A DNA stretch of 64,000 bases, taken from positions 124,001 through 188,000 of the forward strand of contig NZ_UAUL01000008.1 in NCBI RefSeq assembly GCF_900456775.1, given 5' to 3'. The position numbers and the translations under genes are program-made. Shown piece by piece: positions 45,625 to 55,300 of the stretch (its first letter is position 1; every line of letters starts with the position of its first letter). The notes beneath the pieces were generated by a model. The model made no database searches. It was given only the letters and a program-made list of their open reading frames with translations, and was not told the DNA's origin. This stretch comes from Sarcina ventriculi (GTDB lineage: Bacteria; Bacillota; Clostridia; Clostridiales; Clostridiaceae).

Positions 45625-46074
45625 ATGAGATGTCCTTATTGCTCCTATGAGGAAAGTAAAGTAGTAGATTCAAGAGCTACTGATGATTATACGGCTATAA
45701 GAAGAAGAAGAGAGTGTTTAAGATGCTCAAAGAGGTATACAACATATGAAAAAGTTGAGGATATACCTATATTAGTAATAAAAAAAGATTCTATAAGAGA
45801 AACTTTTAATAAAGATAAAATAATGAGTGGCATAGTAAAAGCATGCCAAAAGAGACCTGTTTCCAGAAGTCAAATGCAAAACATAGTTGATGATATAGAA
45901 AAAAACATAAGTAACAAAATGATAGTGGAAATAAAATCAGAAGATATAGGCGAAATGGTTATGGAGAGATTAAAAAATGTTGATGAGGTATCTTATGTAA
46001 GATTTGCATCTGTTTATAGGCAATTTAAAGATATAAATACCTTTATGGAAGAAATAAAGAATTTAATGAAGTAA
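45625..46074 (+). CDS. nrdR: Transcriptional repressor NrdR
   Basis: Zinc-ribbon/ATP-cone repressor of ribonucleotide reductase genes, sensing ATP/dATP. The 149-aa protein has zinc cysteines C3, C6, C31 and C34 (MRCPYC and CLRC), the ATP-cone (VIKKDSIRETFNKDKIMSGI), and a tail with VSYVRFASVYRQFKD. Its usual neighbours (sigG, ylmC side) fit clostridia. No nrd target genes occur in the window. Confidence 0.96.
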   Translation: MRCPYCSYEESKVVDSRATDDYTAIRRRRECLRCSKRYTTYEKVEDIPILVIKKDSIRETFNKDKIMSGIVKACQKRPVSRSQMQNIVDDIEKNISNKMIVEIKSEDIGEMVMERLKNVDEVSYVRFASVYRQFKDINTFMEEIKNLMK

Positions 46075-46076
46075 AG

Positions 46077-46113
46077 AAGGTAGGCTGTAGAGTCACTACA
46101 GTTTACCTTTTTT
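46077..46113 (+). terminator. Terminator after nrdR
   Basis: 14-bp stem AAGGTAGGCTGTAG / CTACAGTTTACCTT with two G-U pairs and loop AGTCA, then TTTT. Confidence 0.85.
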
Positions 46114-46165
46114 GCTTCATTTGTGATAAAATAAAACAATACAATAAATTAAGAAAGGAAAAAAT

Positions 46166-46876
46166 ATGAAAGAATTAATTAAAGATGATATGAAATTTTT
46201 AAGTTTCAACGATGATAACGTATCTATTAACTTTTCAACGGCTTTTAATAAAATTGATTTTAAAAAGAGTACTATAGAAGGGAAGAAAAATATTGAAAGA
46301 TTAGAGAATATTTTTGCTTTAGATAATGTATTATATTTGAATCAAATTCATAGCGATAAGATAATAGATTGTAAGGATAATTTGATAGCTCCAAAAGGAG
46401 AGATTGATGGAGATGCTATAATTACAAATAAAAAGAATGTAGGTATTGGAGTATTTGCTGCAGATTGCACTCCTGTTATAGTTTATGATAAAGAAAAACA
46501 AGTTATAGCAGCTGTTCATAGTGGATGGAGAGGAACTTTTGATGAGATAGCTAAAAAGACTTGTAAATATATGATTGATAATTATGGATGCAATAATTTA
46601 GATGTTATAATAGGACCTCACATAAGACAATGTTGTTATGAAGTTAGTAGAGAATTAGCAGAAAAATTTCAAAGAAAATTTGGTAATGAAGTTGTAGATA
46701 ACAGAAACCTAAGTTTAGAAAAGTGTATAATAAGTCAATTAAGTGGGATTGTAAATATGATAAATATAAAATCTTTAGGTAAATGTACTTTTTGTGATAC
46801 ATCTGAAGAATTTCATAGTTTTAGAAAAACAGGAGAAAATTCTGGAAGGTTATTTGCTTTTATATTCCTAAAATAA
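46166..46876 (+). CDS. pgeF: PgeF/YlmD multicopper-laccase-fold protein
   Basis: DUF152/YfiH-family protein of the laccase fold. E. coli YfiH removes wrongly added residues from peptidoglycan precursors, and some relatives show purine nucleoside phosphorylase activity. The 236-aa protein has metal-ligand histidine motifs: LNQIHSDKI, the Cys in FAADCTPVIVYD, and AAVHSGWRGT, plus IGPHIRQCCYEV and FHSFRKTGENSGR. The order sigG-ylmC-(nrdR)-ylmD parallels Bacillus. The substrate is inferred from relatives only. Confidence 0.88.
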   Translation: MKELIKDDMKFLSFNDDNVSINFSTAFNKIDFKKSTIEGKKNIERLENIFALDNVLYLNQIHSDKIIDCKDNLIAPKGEIDGDAIITNKKNVGIGVFAADCTPVIVYDKEKQVIAAVHSGWRGTFDEIAKKTCKYMIDNYGCNNLDVIIGPHIRQCCYEVSRELAEKFQRKFGNEVVDNRNLSLEKCIISQLSGIVNMINIKSLGKCTFCDTSEEFHSFRKTGENSGRLFAFIFLK

Positions 46877-46898
46877 ATGATTTTAAGAGGTACGACAC

Positions 46899-48596
46899 AT
46901 GAGAAAGAAAATAGTTATATCTATTAGTGCTATCATAATATTATCTCTTATTATTATGACTGGGTTATATTTTGGAATATCTAACTATAGATATATACAA
47001 AACTCTAAAAGTGTTTTATTAGAATATGATAAAATATTAGAGGTATTAATAGATAATAATATAAGTTTAAATGATGAACTTAGTTTTCTTAAAAATAGTG
47101 ATGTTAGAGTGACGTATATAAGTGCTAACGATACAGTTTTATTTGATAGTTACAAAGACTCAAATAAGGATACACATGCAGATGCTATAGAAGTTGAAGA
47201 GGCCATGAAAAATGGTTATGGAAGTAGTATAAGGTATAGTAATGAAGTTAATAAGGAAATGGTGTATTATGCTTTAAAATTAAGTAATGGAAGTGTAATA
47301 AGAACATCAATGCCGTTAGATAGTGCTATAATATTTAAAGATATAAATATTGGGTATTACTTGATTGCCTTATTAATATCTATTTTAATAGCAGTACTTT
47401 TATCTATTAGAATTACTAAAGTTATACTAAATCCGTTGAAAGAATTAGAAAATACAACCTCTAAGATTGCAAATGGAGAATTAAGTAAAAGAGTAAGTAT
47501 AAAAACAATAGATGAATTTGGAATGCTTGGAAAAAGTTTTAACAATATGGCTGATAGGTTAGAGGAGAGTATTTCTGAATCATTAGACAAACAAAACAAA
47601 TTAGAAGCAATACTTAAAAGCATGGATAGTGGAGTAGTTGCAGTAGATAGTGAATTAAAAGTCATAATGATTAATCCATACGCTAAAAAAATATTTGGTG
47701 TAAGAGGAGATATAATAGGTAAAAAATTTAGTAGATATATAATGGAAGATAATATATTAAATGTTCTTAAAAATAGTGAAGATAGAGTTGAGGTATTAAT
47801 AAGATATCCTGAAATTAGAAATTTAAGAATAAGAACAGCAAATATAATAAATGGTGAAGATAAGATTGGAACAGTTGCAGTAGTTCAAGATATAACTGAT
47901 ATAAAAAGGCTTGAAAATATGCGAAGTCAATTTGTTGCAAATATATCTCATGAATTAAAAACACCATTAACTTCAATTAAAGGATTTGCTGAAACCCTAA
48001 GATATGTAGATGATGATGAAACGAGAAATAAATTTTTAGATATTATAGATGAAGAATCGGATAGATTAGCAAGGCTAATTGGTGATATATTAATTTTATA
48101 TGATATTGAACAAAATAGAGATCCTGTTTATGAAGCATTTTCCACGAAAGATATAATACAAAATGTAGAACTTCTTGTTATGAGAGAAGCAAAGAATAAG
48201 AATATATCAATAAGTGTAGATGCAGAAGATGATATAGAACTTATAGGAGATAGAGATAAGTTTAAGCAAATGCTTATTAACTTAGTTTATAATGCAGTAA
48301 AATATACAGAGCCCAATGGAAGTGTTATGGTTTCTAGCTTTAAGGATAAACGTGATTTTGTACTAACTGTAAAAGATACTGGTATTGGTATAAGCAAAGA
48401 GGATTTACCAAGAATATTTGAAAGGTTTTATAGAGTTGATAAGGCGAGAAGTAGAAACAGTGGCGGAACAGGTTTGGGACTTGCAATAGTAAAACATATT
48501 GCTATAAGCTTTAATGGTGTTATTGATGTTAAAAGTACACTTGGAAAAGGAACAACATTTATAATTAAAATTCCTATATCAAGAGATTTTACTTAA
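46899..48596 (+). CDS. Membrane sensor histidine kinase (HAMP-PAS-HisKA-HATPase)
   Basis: 565-aa two-component kinase of the PhoR/WalK class. Order of parts: transmembrane helix (about 5-27), extracellular sensor (about 30-148), second helix (150-172), HAMP (about 173-225), PAS (about 232-335), HisKA with phospho-acceptor H351 (NISHELKTPLTSIKGF), and ATPase with NLVYNAVKYT, DTGIGISKEDLPRIFERFYR and GGTGLGLAI. No response regulator gene lies within the window beside it, so it is an orphan here; its partner and signal are unknown. Confidence 0.93.
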   Translation: MRKKIVISISAIIILSLIIMTGLYFGISNYRYIQNSKSVLLEYDKILEVLIDNNISLNDELSFLKNSDVRVTYISANDTVLFDSYKDSNKDTHADAIEVEEAMKNGYGSSIRYSNEVNKEMVYYALKLSNGSVIRTSMPLDSAIIFKDINIGYYLIALLISILIAVLLSIRITKVILNPLKELENTTSKIANGELSKRVSIKTIDEFGMLGKSFNNMADRLEESISESLDKQNKLEAILKSMDSGVVAVDSELKVIMINPYAKKIFGVRGDIIGKKFSRYIMEDNILNVLKNSEDRVEVLIRYPEIRNLRIRTANIINGEDKIGTVAVVQDITDIKRLENMRSQFVANISHELKTPLTSIKGFAETLRYVDDDETRNKFLDIIDEESDRLARLIGDILILYDIEQNRDPVYEAFSTKDIIQNVELLVMREAKNKNISISVDAEDDIELIGDRDKFKQMLINLVYNAVKYTEPNGSVMVSSFKDKRDFVLTVKDTGIGISKEDLPRIFERFYRVDKARSRNSGGTGLGLAIVKHIAISFNGVIDVKSTLGKGTTFIIKIPISRDFT

Positions 48597-48636
48597 AACA
48601 TAATTTAAAATAAAAGGTGATTAAAATTTCTATAAG

Positions 48637-48665
48637 TTGACTATAATATTTAATTAAGGTAATAT
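48637..48665 (+). promoter_or_regulatory. Candidate sigma-A promoter of the DUF512-der-gpsA run
   Basis: TTGACT (48637-48642), 17-base spacer, TAATAT (48660-48665), about 34 bases upstream of the DUF512 gene start. Confidence 0.5.
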
Positions 48666-48698
48666 ATCATAGATAGTATTAAAGCAGGGGTGAATCAT

Positions 48699-50030
48699 AT
48701 GAAAAATAAGATATCCAAGGTAATTGAAGGCGGTATTGCAGAAGAACTTGGTATTGAAGTTGGAGATGTACTATTATCTATAAATGGAGTAGAAATTGTT
48801 GATATTATAGATTATAAATTTTTATTGGCAGATGATTATTTAGAAGTAGAAGTTTTAAAACCTAATAATGAAATTTGGGAATTTGAAATAGAAAAAGATT
48901 ATGAAGAAGATTTAGGGGTAGAGTTTGAGCAAGTAATTTTAGATAAAGCGAAAAGTTGCAGTAATAAATGCATGTTTTGCTTTATAGATCAACTCCCAAA
49001 AGGCATGAGAGAAACTTTATATTTTAAAGATGATGATTCTAGACTATCATTTTTACAAGGAAATTTTGTAACTCTTACAAATATGAAAGATGAAGATATA
49101 GATAGAATAATAAGGTATAGAATAAGTCCTATAAATGTGTCTGTGCATACAACTAATCCTGAACTTAGAGTTAAAATGTTAAGTAATAAATTTGCAGGAA
49201 ATGTATACGAGAGGTTAAAAAAGTTAGCAGATGCTAATATAGAAATAAATGCACAAATAGTTACTGTTCCAGGGGTTAATAATGGAGAGGAACTTATAAA
49301 AACTGTGGAAGATTTATATAAACTTTATCCATCAATACAAAATATAGCTGCAGTTCCTATTGGAATAACAAAGTTTAGACAAGGATTAAAAGAAGTTACT
49401 ATATTTGATGAAGAAAGTTCAAGAAGAGAAATTAAAAATATTGAAAAGCTTCAGAAAAAGTATATAAAGGAAATAGGTTCACCGTTTGTTAGACTTGCTG
49501 ATGAATTTTATGTCATGGCAAAAGAAGAAATTCCAAGTGATGATTTTTATGGGGAGTATGAACAGTTACAAGATGGAATTGGAATGATTAGATATTTAAG
49601 AAGTTCCATAAAAAATACCATTGATTCATTAAATATGGGAAAAGGATCATTTACAATGATAACTGGAACATCTGCTTATGACGAAATAAAAAGTGTTGCA
49701 GATATTATACAAAATAAAAATTCTAGAATAAAGATAGATTGCTATAAAATCATTAATAATTTCTTTGGAGAAACTATAACAGTTGCAGGTCTCTTAACAG
49801 GAGTAGACATAATTGAGCAATTAAAAGAAAAGATAAACACAAAATATCTTATAATGTCTGATAATATGTTTAGACAAGGTTATGAAGAAGGTAGCATAGA
49901 AGAAAAAATAATGCTAGATGATTATAAAATAAAAGATATAGAAAATGCTTTAGATGTTAAAGTTATAGTTTGTAAATATACAGGGGAAGATTTAATAGAG
50001 TTAATAAATAAACATTTGGAGGAGGAATAA
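48699..50030 (+). CDS. PDZ-radical SAM-DUF512 protein
   Basis: 443-aa protein of the DUF512 (TIGR03279-like) family, conserved in clostridia and cyanobacteria, of unknown reaction. It has an N-terminal PDZ-like domain (about 1-65; EGGIAEELGIEVGDVLLSING), then a radical-SAM-like cluster motif CSNKCMFC (C87, C91, C94), a TIM-barrel-like middle, and the DUF512 C-terminal half (TGTSAYDEIKSV; TVAGLLTG). ATG 48699 is chosen because AGGGGTGA (48686-48693) precedes it; GTG 48690 is inside that site. The gene sits 3 bases before der. Confidence 0.85.
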   Translation: MKNKISKVIEGGIAEELGIEVGDVLLSINGVEIVDIIDYKFLLADDYLEVEVLKPNNEIWEFEIEKDYEEDLGVEFEQVILDKAKSCSNKCMFCFIDQLPKGMRETLYFKDDDSRLSFLQGNFVTLTNMKDEDIDRIIRYRISPINVSVHTTNPELRVKMLSNKFAGNVYERLKKLADANIEINAQIVTVPGVNNGEELIKTVEDLYKLYPSIQNIAAVPIGITKFRQGLKEVTIFDEESSRREIKNIEKLQKKYIKEIGSPFVRLADEFYVMAKEEIPSDDFYGEYEQLQDGIGMIRYLRSSIKNTIDSLNMGKGSFTMITGTSAYDEIKSVADIIQNKNSRIKIDCYKIINNFFGETITVAGLLTGVDIIEQLKEKINTKYLIMSDNMFRQGYEEGSIEEKIMLDDYKIKDIENALDVKVIVCKYTGEDLIELINKHLEEE

Positions 50031-50033
50031 ATT

Positions 50034-51350
50034 ATGGCAAAACCTATAGTGGCAATAGTTGGTAGACCTAATGTTGGAAAGTCAACTTTATTTAATAAAC
50101 TAGCTGGAAAGAGAATATCAATAGTTCAAGATACACCAGGAGTTACAAGGGATAGAATATATGCAGAGGCAGAATGGTTAAATTATAAATTTACAATGAT
50201 AGATACTGGTGGAATAGAGCCAGAGAGTAGCGATATTATAATAAAACAAATGAGAAGACAGGCTCAAATTGCAATAGAAATGGCAGATGTTATTTTATTT
50301 ATTGTTGATGGTAAGGAAGGTCTTACGGCATCAGATATTGAGGTTGCTCAAATGCTTAGAAAAAGCAAGAAGAGAATAGTTTTAGCAGTAAACAAAATAG
50401 ATAATCTAAAAGATGAAGATAACTCTTATGAGTTTTATAATTTAGGGATTGGAGATCCAGTTACAATATCAGCAGCACAAGGTAAAGGACTTGGAGATTT
50501 ATTAGATGAAGTAGTAAAAGATTTTGATGCTTTAATGGAAGAGGAACAGGATGATGAATATATAAGGATTGCCATGATAGGAAAACCTAACGTTGGAAAG
50601 TCATCTCTTATAAATAGACTTTTAGGAGAAGATAGAAATATAGTTAGTAATGTTCCTGGAACAACAAGAGATGCAATAGATAGTTATCTTGAAACAGAAG
50701 AGGGAAAATTCATTTTAATAGATACAGCTGGTCTTAGAAGAAAGAGCAAGGTTAAAGAAGAAATTGAAAGATATAGTGTAGTTAGGACTTATGCAGCTAT
50801 TGAAAGAGCTGATGTTTGTATTCTTATGATAGATGCTAATGAAGGAATTACAGAACAGGATGAAAAAATAGTAGGTTATGCACATGAGCTTAACAAAGCT
50901 ATTATGGTTGTAGTTAATAAATGGGATTTGATAGAAAAAGATGATAAAACTTTATCAAATTATCAAAAAGATTTGCAACAAAATCTTAAATTTATGCCTT
51001 ATGCTCAATATATGTTTATTTCAGCTCTTACAGGACAAAGAGTTAATAAAATATTAAAAGTTGCTAAAGGGTGTTATGATAATTATTGTAAGAGAGTTTC
51101 TACTGGAATATTAAATGAGGTAATAAATAAAGCAATACTTATGAAGGAACCACCAGTGGTTGGGCTTAAAAGAATAAAAATATATTATGCAACACAAGTT
51201 GCAACAAAACCGCCAAAATTTGTCTTCTTTGTTAATGATGTAAATGCATCACATTTTTCTTATGAAAGATATCTAGAAAATCAATTAAGAGATAGTTTTG
51301 ACTTTAAAGGAACAGGTATTGAAATAGAATATAGACAAAGAAAGGAATAG
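50034..51350 (+). CDS. der: Ribosome biogenesis GTPase Der (EngA)
   Basis: Essential double-GTPase that matures the 50S subunit. The 438-aa protein has two Era-like G domains, with [14 protein letters not shown] and DTGGIE in the first and [24 protein letters not shown] and NKWD in the second, followed by the KH-like C-terminal domain. GGAGGAA precedes ATG 50034. In several Firmicutes plsY lies between der and gpsA; here gpsA follows immediately. Confidence 0.97.
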   Translation: MAKPIVAIVGRPNVGKSTLFNKLAGKRISIVQDTPGVTRDRIYAEAEWLNYKFTMIDTGGIEPESSDIIIKQMRRQAQIAIEMADVILFIVDGKEGLTASDIEVAQMLRKSKKRIVLAVNKIDNLKDEDNSYEFYNLGIGDPVTISAAQGKGLGDLLDEVVKDFDALMEEEQDDEYIRIAMIGKPNVGKSSLINRLLGEDRNIVSNVPGTTRDAIDSYLETEEGKFILIDTAGLRRKSKVKEEIERYSVVRTYAAIERADVCILMIDANEGITEQDEKIVGYAHELNKAIMVVVNKWDLIEKDDKTLSNYQKDLQQNLKFMPYAQYMFISALTGQRVNKILKVAKGCYDNYCKRVSTGILNEVINKAILMKEPPVVGLKRIKIYYATQVATKPPKFVFFVNDVNASHFSYERYLENQLRDSFDFKGTGIEIEYRQRKE

Positions 51351-51356
51351 ATGTTT

Positions 51357-52352
51357 ATGAGTAAAGTGACTTTTTTAGGAGGAGGCAGTTTTGGAACTGC
51401 CTTAGCAATATTGTTAGGAAATAAAGGAAATGATATCTCCATATGGGATAGAGATTTAAAAGTTGTTAATGATATAAATAGAAATAGAAAAAATGATAAA
51501 TATATTAAGGGGTTAAATATTCCTTTAAATGTCACAGCTTATACAAATATTGATGATTCTTTGAAAGATAGCGAATATGTAGTTTTAGCAGTTCCATCTC
51601 ATGTTATTAGAAAGCTTTGTAAAACAATAAAAAATAAAGTCAAAAAAGATGTAATAATAGTAAATATAGCAAAAGGAATTGAAGAAGGAAGTAATTTAAG
51701 GTTATCGCAGGTTATAGAAGAAGAACTTCCTAAAAATCCAGTAGTTATTTTATCAGGACCTAGCCATGCTGAAGAAGTAGCTTTTGAAATGCCAACGACA
51801 ATGGTTGTAACATCTAATAAGATGGAGTACGCAGATAAAGTCCAAGATCTTTTTATGAATAAACATTTGAGAATATATACAAATGATGACATAATAGGAG
51901 TTGAGGTAGGCGGTGCTGTTAAAAATATAATAGCATTAGCTGCTGGTGTTTTAGATGGTATAGGATATGGAGATAATGCAAAAGCAGCTCTTATGACAAG
52001 AAGCATGGCTGAAATTGCTAGAGTTGGAGTTACACTTGGAGGAAAAATGGAAACATTTTTTGGATTAACCGGAATGGGGGATTTAATAGTTACTTGTACT
52101 AGTATCCATTCAAGAAATAGGAGAGCTGGAATATTAATTGGAAAGGGAAAAACCATGGATGAGGCAGTTGAAGAAGTCGGAATGGTTGTTGAAGGAATAA
52201 AAGCTTGTAGAGCTTTCTATTCGATAAAAGAGAACAAGCATGTTAATATGCCGATAACTGATATGGCTTATAAGGTTTTATTTAATAATAAATGTCCTAG
52301 AGAAGCTGTTAGGGAACTTATGGAAAGAGATAAAAAAAGTGAAGTTATATAA
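51357..52352 (+). CDS. gpsA: Glycerol-3-phosphate dehydrogenase [NAD(P)+]
   Basis: Makes sn-glycerol-3-phosphate from dihydroxyacetone phosphate for phospholipid synthesis. The 331-aa protein has the Rossmann motif [25 protein letters not shown], the catalytic lysine region [21 protein letters not shown], and [17 protein letters not shown] 51357 is 10 bases from AAAGGA and gives the usual N-terminus; ATG 51351, right after the der stop, is closer than normal to the ribosome site. Confidence 0.96.
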   Translation: MSKVTFLGGGSFGTALAILLGNKGNDISIWDRDLKVVNDINRNRKNDKYIKGLNIPLNVTAYTNIDDSLKDSEYVVLAVPSHVIRKLCKTIKNKVKKDVIIVNIAKGIEEGSNLRLSQVIEEELPKNPVVILSGPSHAEEVAFEMPTTMVVTSNKMEYADKVQDLFMNKHLRIYTNDDIIGVEVGGAVKNIIALAAGVLDGIGYGDNAKAALMTRSMAEIARVGVTLGGKMETFFGLTGMGDLIVTCTSIHSRNRRAGILIGKGKTMDEAVEEVGMVVEGIKACRAFYSIKENKHVNMPITDMAYKVLFNNKCPREAVRELMERDKKSEVI

Positions 52353-52360
52353 TATTTAAA

Positions 52361-52406
52361 ATAAAGATACCTTAAAGTGAATTTTTAAGGTATCTTTATT
52401 TTTTTT
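52361..52406 (+). terminator. Terminator after gpsA
   Basis: Perfect 14-bp core AAAGATACCTTAAA / TTTAAGGTATCTTT with a short loop, followed by ATTTTTTTT. Confidence 0.9.
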
Positions 52407-52531
52407 AAGCATATATATTTAAATGTAAAGTTGTATACAGAAAAATAAGAAGATTAATTATTTTAGTATACTTTTACGGGAATTTTAATATATATATTAT
52501 TGGATTAATAAAAATAGGAGGGTATAGTATT

Positions 52532-54010
52532 TTGGATGGCTTTAACATATATAAAGATATAGCAGAGAGAACTCAAGGTGATATTTATGTTGGTGTTGTT
52601 GGTCCTGTAAGAACAGGAAAGTCTACTTTTATAAAAAGATTTATGGATCTTATGGTTATACCAAAAATTGAGAATACTTACAAGAAGGAAAGAGCAAAGG
52701 ATGAACTTCCACAAAGCGGGTCTGGAAAAATGATTCATACAACTGAGCCAAAGTTTGTTCCAAATGAGGCTATTGAAATAAGTTTAGATGATGGAATAAA
52801 ATTCAATGTAAGAATGGTGGATTGTGTTGGGTATATAGTAAAAGGAGCGCTTGGTATTTTTGATGGAGAAGATACTAAAATGGTGCACACTCCTTGGTTT
52901 GATTATGAAATACCTTTTGAAGATGCAGCAGAAATTGGTACAAGAAAAGTAATAACAGATCATTCGACAATAGGCTTTTTAATAACTACAGATGGGAGTA
53001 TAACTGGAATAAATAGGGATGATTATTTAGATGCGGAAGAAAGAGTTGTAAATGAATTAAAGTCTATAAATAAACCATTTATAATAGTACTTAATACATC
53101 AAAACCAAATGCAACAGAAACAATAAAGCTTAAAGATGAGCTTGAAGAAAAATATAATGTTCCAGTTCAAATAATGAATATATCAGTTATGACTGAATCA
53201 GACATAAATTTATTATTTACAAAAGTACTTAAGGAATTTCCTATTAAAGAAATAAATATAAATATGCCAGAGTGGATAGAAAAGTTAGAAGCAACTCATT
53301 GGTTAAAAGTTAATTTTTTGAACATAGTAAAAGATATGTGTAAAAACATAACTAAAGTAAGAGATATAAAGGCTTGTTTAGATTCTTATAGCGAAGAAGA
53401 TTTTTTAGGTTTAACAGATATTTATGAGATGGATTTAGGTAGTGGTATTGCCAATATTAAAATGTCTCCTAAACAGGATATTTTTTATAAAATGATAAGC
53501 GAAATTTGCGATATAGACTTAAAAGATGAAAGTGAACTTTTAAGTCTTATAAAGGAATTAAATCATGCAAAGATTGAATATGATAAAGTTTCAGAAGCCC
53601 TAAATGATGTGATGGAAACAGGTTATGGTCTTGTGGCACCACAACTTTCAGAAATGAAATTTGAGAAACCAGATATAGATAAACAAGGTTCAAAATATGT
53701 TGTAAAGCTTAAAGCAAGTGCGCCAAGTCTTCATCTTATAAAAGCTGATGTTCAGACAGAAATATGCCCTATAATGGGAACAGAAAAAGAGACACAGGAA
53801 GTATTTAAGACGTTATTAGAACAGTTTGAAAGTGATCCTGAGAAGCTTTGGCAAAGTAATATGTTTGGAAAATCTTTAGAGGTTTTAGTTAAAGAAGGTC
53901 TTCAAAATAAGCTTTATAGAATGCCAGAGGATATTCAAGCTAAAATTCAAAAAACTCTTCAAAAGATAGTTAATGAAGGGGACGGAAATTTAATTTGCAT
54001 TATATTTTAA
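52532..54010 (+). CDS. spoIVA: Spore coat morphogenetic ATPase SpoIVA
   Basis: Mother-cell ATPase that polymerises on the forespore surface to form the coat basement layer and is needed for cortex formation. The 492-aa protein has an N-terminal GTPase-like ATPase domain with Walker A GVVGPVRTGKSTFIKRF, VDCVGYIVKGALG and the THW/DHSTIG region, a middle domain, and the conserved C-terminus (GKSLEVLVKEGLQNKLYRMPED). The start is TTG 52532 behind ATAGGAGGG. A sigma-E promoter is expected, but no convincing one was found in the 125 bases upstream. Confidence 0.97.
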   Translation: MDGFNIYKDIAERTQGDIYVGVVGPVRTGKSTFIKRFMDLMVIPKIENTYKKERAKDELPQSGSGKMIHTTEPKFVPNEAIEISLDDGIKFNVRMVDCVGYIVKGALGIFDGEDTKMVHTPWFDYEIPFEDAAEIGTRKVITDHSTIGFLITTDGSITGINRDDYLDAEERVVNELKSINKPFIIVLNTSKPNATETIKLKDELEEKYNVPVQIMNISVMTESDINLLFTKVLKEFPIKEININMPEWIEKLEATHWLKVNFLNIVKDMCKNITKVRDIKACLDSYSEEDFLGLTDIYEMDLGSGIANIKMSPKQDIFYKMISEICDIDLKDESELLSLIKELNHAKIEYDKVSEALNDVMETGYGLVAPQLSEMKFEKPDIDKQGSKYVVKLKASAPSLHLIKADVQTEICPIMGTEKETQEVFKTLLEQFESDPEKLWQSNMFGKSLEVLVKEGLQNKLYRMPEDIQAKIQKTLQKIVNEGDGNLICIIF

Positions 54011-54013
54011 AAT

Positions 54014-54060
54014 AAAAGGTTAAAGAGGTGTAAAAAATATATACTTCTTTAACCTTTTTA
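54014..54060 (+). terminator. Terminator after spoIVA
   Basis: 19-bp stem, AAAAGGTTAAAGAGGTGTA pairing with TATACTTCTTTAACCTTTT (two G-U pairs), ending in TTTTT. Confidence 0.88.
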
Positions 54061-54131
54061 CTTTGAAATAAATATAAGAGGTAGTATAATTTCACATATA
54101 ACAAAAGATTTTATATTTAGGAGGATTATAA

Positions 54132-55127
54132 ATGAAGAAAAAAATAGCAGTAATATTTAATGGTGGAACTATATCTATGAAAGTTGATGAAAAAATAAAG
54201 GCAGCAGTTCCAAGCCTTACTGGAGAAGAAATAATGAAGATGGTAACAGGGATTGAAAGTCATGTAAATATAGAAACGCATAATTTTTCGTCTCTTCCAA
54301 GTCCGCATGTTACACCACAGATAATGTTAAAGCTTTCTAAATTCATAACGTCTTTAAGTGAAAGAAATGATATAGACGGAATTGTAGTAACCCATGGTAC
54401 TGATACATTAGAAGAAACATCATATATGGTTAATTTAACAACTAATACACAAAAACCAATAGTATTTACAGGAGCAATGAGGAGTGGATCGGAATTAGGT
54501 TATGATGGGCCTTCAAATTTAGCTGATGCTATCTTTACTGCTGCCAATGATGAATCTAAAGGAAGAGGAGTATTGATATGTTTTAACGGAGAATTAAATA
54601 GTGCATCAGAAGTTACAAAAGCTAATTCTATGGCTTTAAATGCTTTTAAGACTCCCAATTTTGGACCCATAGGAATAGTAGATAATGATAATGCAATATT
54701 TTATAGGAGGTCTGTCAAAGAGGAATATATACCAGTTAACTCTATAGAAAAGAAAGTTGCTATTATAAAATGTGCAGCAGGGATGGATTCTGAATTCTTA
54801 AAATATTGTGTAGATAGTGGATATGACGGAATAATACTAGAAGCTTTAGGTAGAGGAAATGTTCCTCCAGAAATGGTAGAGGGAATTAAAGAGTGTTTAG
54901 ATAAGAAAATAGTTGTTATTTTGACGTCTAGATGTTTTGAAGGAAGAGTTTTTGCATCATATGGATATTTAGGAGGAGGTAAACAATTGAGAGATTTAGG
55001 GGTGATTTTTGGGGATAATCTTCCAAGTCAAAAAGCAAGGATAAAATTATTAGCACTTTTAAGTTTTAGTAATGATTTAATGTATATAAAACACAGCTTT
55101 GAACAAGAGAAGTATTTAAAATTATAA
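54132..55127 (+). CDS. ansA: L-asparaginase, type I-like
   Basis: Hydrolyses L-asparagine to aspartate and ammonia. The 331-aa protein has the two threonine active-site motifs: FNGGTISM (T13) and VTHGTDTLEETSY (T90, D91), with TGAMRSGSELGYDGP further on. There is no signal peptide, so it is cytoplasmic. TAGGAGGA precedes ATG 54132. It is flanked by the spoIVA terminator and the permease promoter, so it is likely monocistronic. Substrate preference (Asn over Gln) is inferred from the family. Confidence 0.93.
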   Translation: MKKKIAVIFNGGTISMKVDEKIKAAVPSLTGEEIMKMVTGIESHVNIETHNFSSLPSPHVTPQIMLKLSKFITSLSERNDIDGIVVTHGTDTLEETSYMVNLTTNTQKPIVFTGAMRSGSELGYDGPSNLADAIFTAANDESKGRGVLICFNGELNSASEVTKANSMALNAFKTPNFGPIGIVDNDNAIFYRRSVKEEYIPVNSIEKKVAIIKCAAGMDSEFLKYCVDSGYDGIILEALGRGNVPPEMVEGIKECLDKKIVVILTSRCFEGRVFASYGYLGGGKQLRDLGVIFGDNLPSQKARIKLLALLSFSNDLMYIKHSFEQEKYLKL

Positions 55128-55166
55128 ACATTATATTAAATTTATATTAATAATATTCGGATAATA

Positions 55167-55195
55167 TTGACTTTAGGCAATGTATATAATATTAT
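55167..55195 (+). promoter_or_regulatory. Sigma-A promoter of the purine permease gene
   Basis: TTGACT (55167-55172), 17-base spacer, TATTAT (55190-55195). An 80-base AT-rich leader follows, with no recognisable purine riboswitch. Confidence 0.7.
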
Positions 55196-55300
55196 AAATT
55201 CGTAAAAATAATACAAAAATATTAATTTAAAGAATTAAATATATTTTTTTATATTTATTATACTTGTTTATTTTTCAAACAAACATTGGGAGGAATTATT

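Noticed and set aside
51599-52156. 185-codon - strand open frame opposite gpsA
   Set aside because: Antisense shadow of a conserved gene; low-complexity product and no start signal.
52407-52531. Sigma-E promoter for spoIVA (ATATATT..TATACAGA near 52413)
   Set aside because: Both elements have several mismatches and the sequence is AT-rich, so chance matches are likely.
55196-55300. Purine riboswitch expected before a purine permease
   Set aside because: The leader has none of the conserved purine-aptamer core segments and is simply AT-rich.
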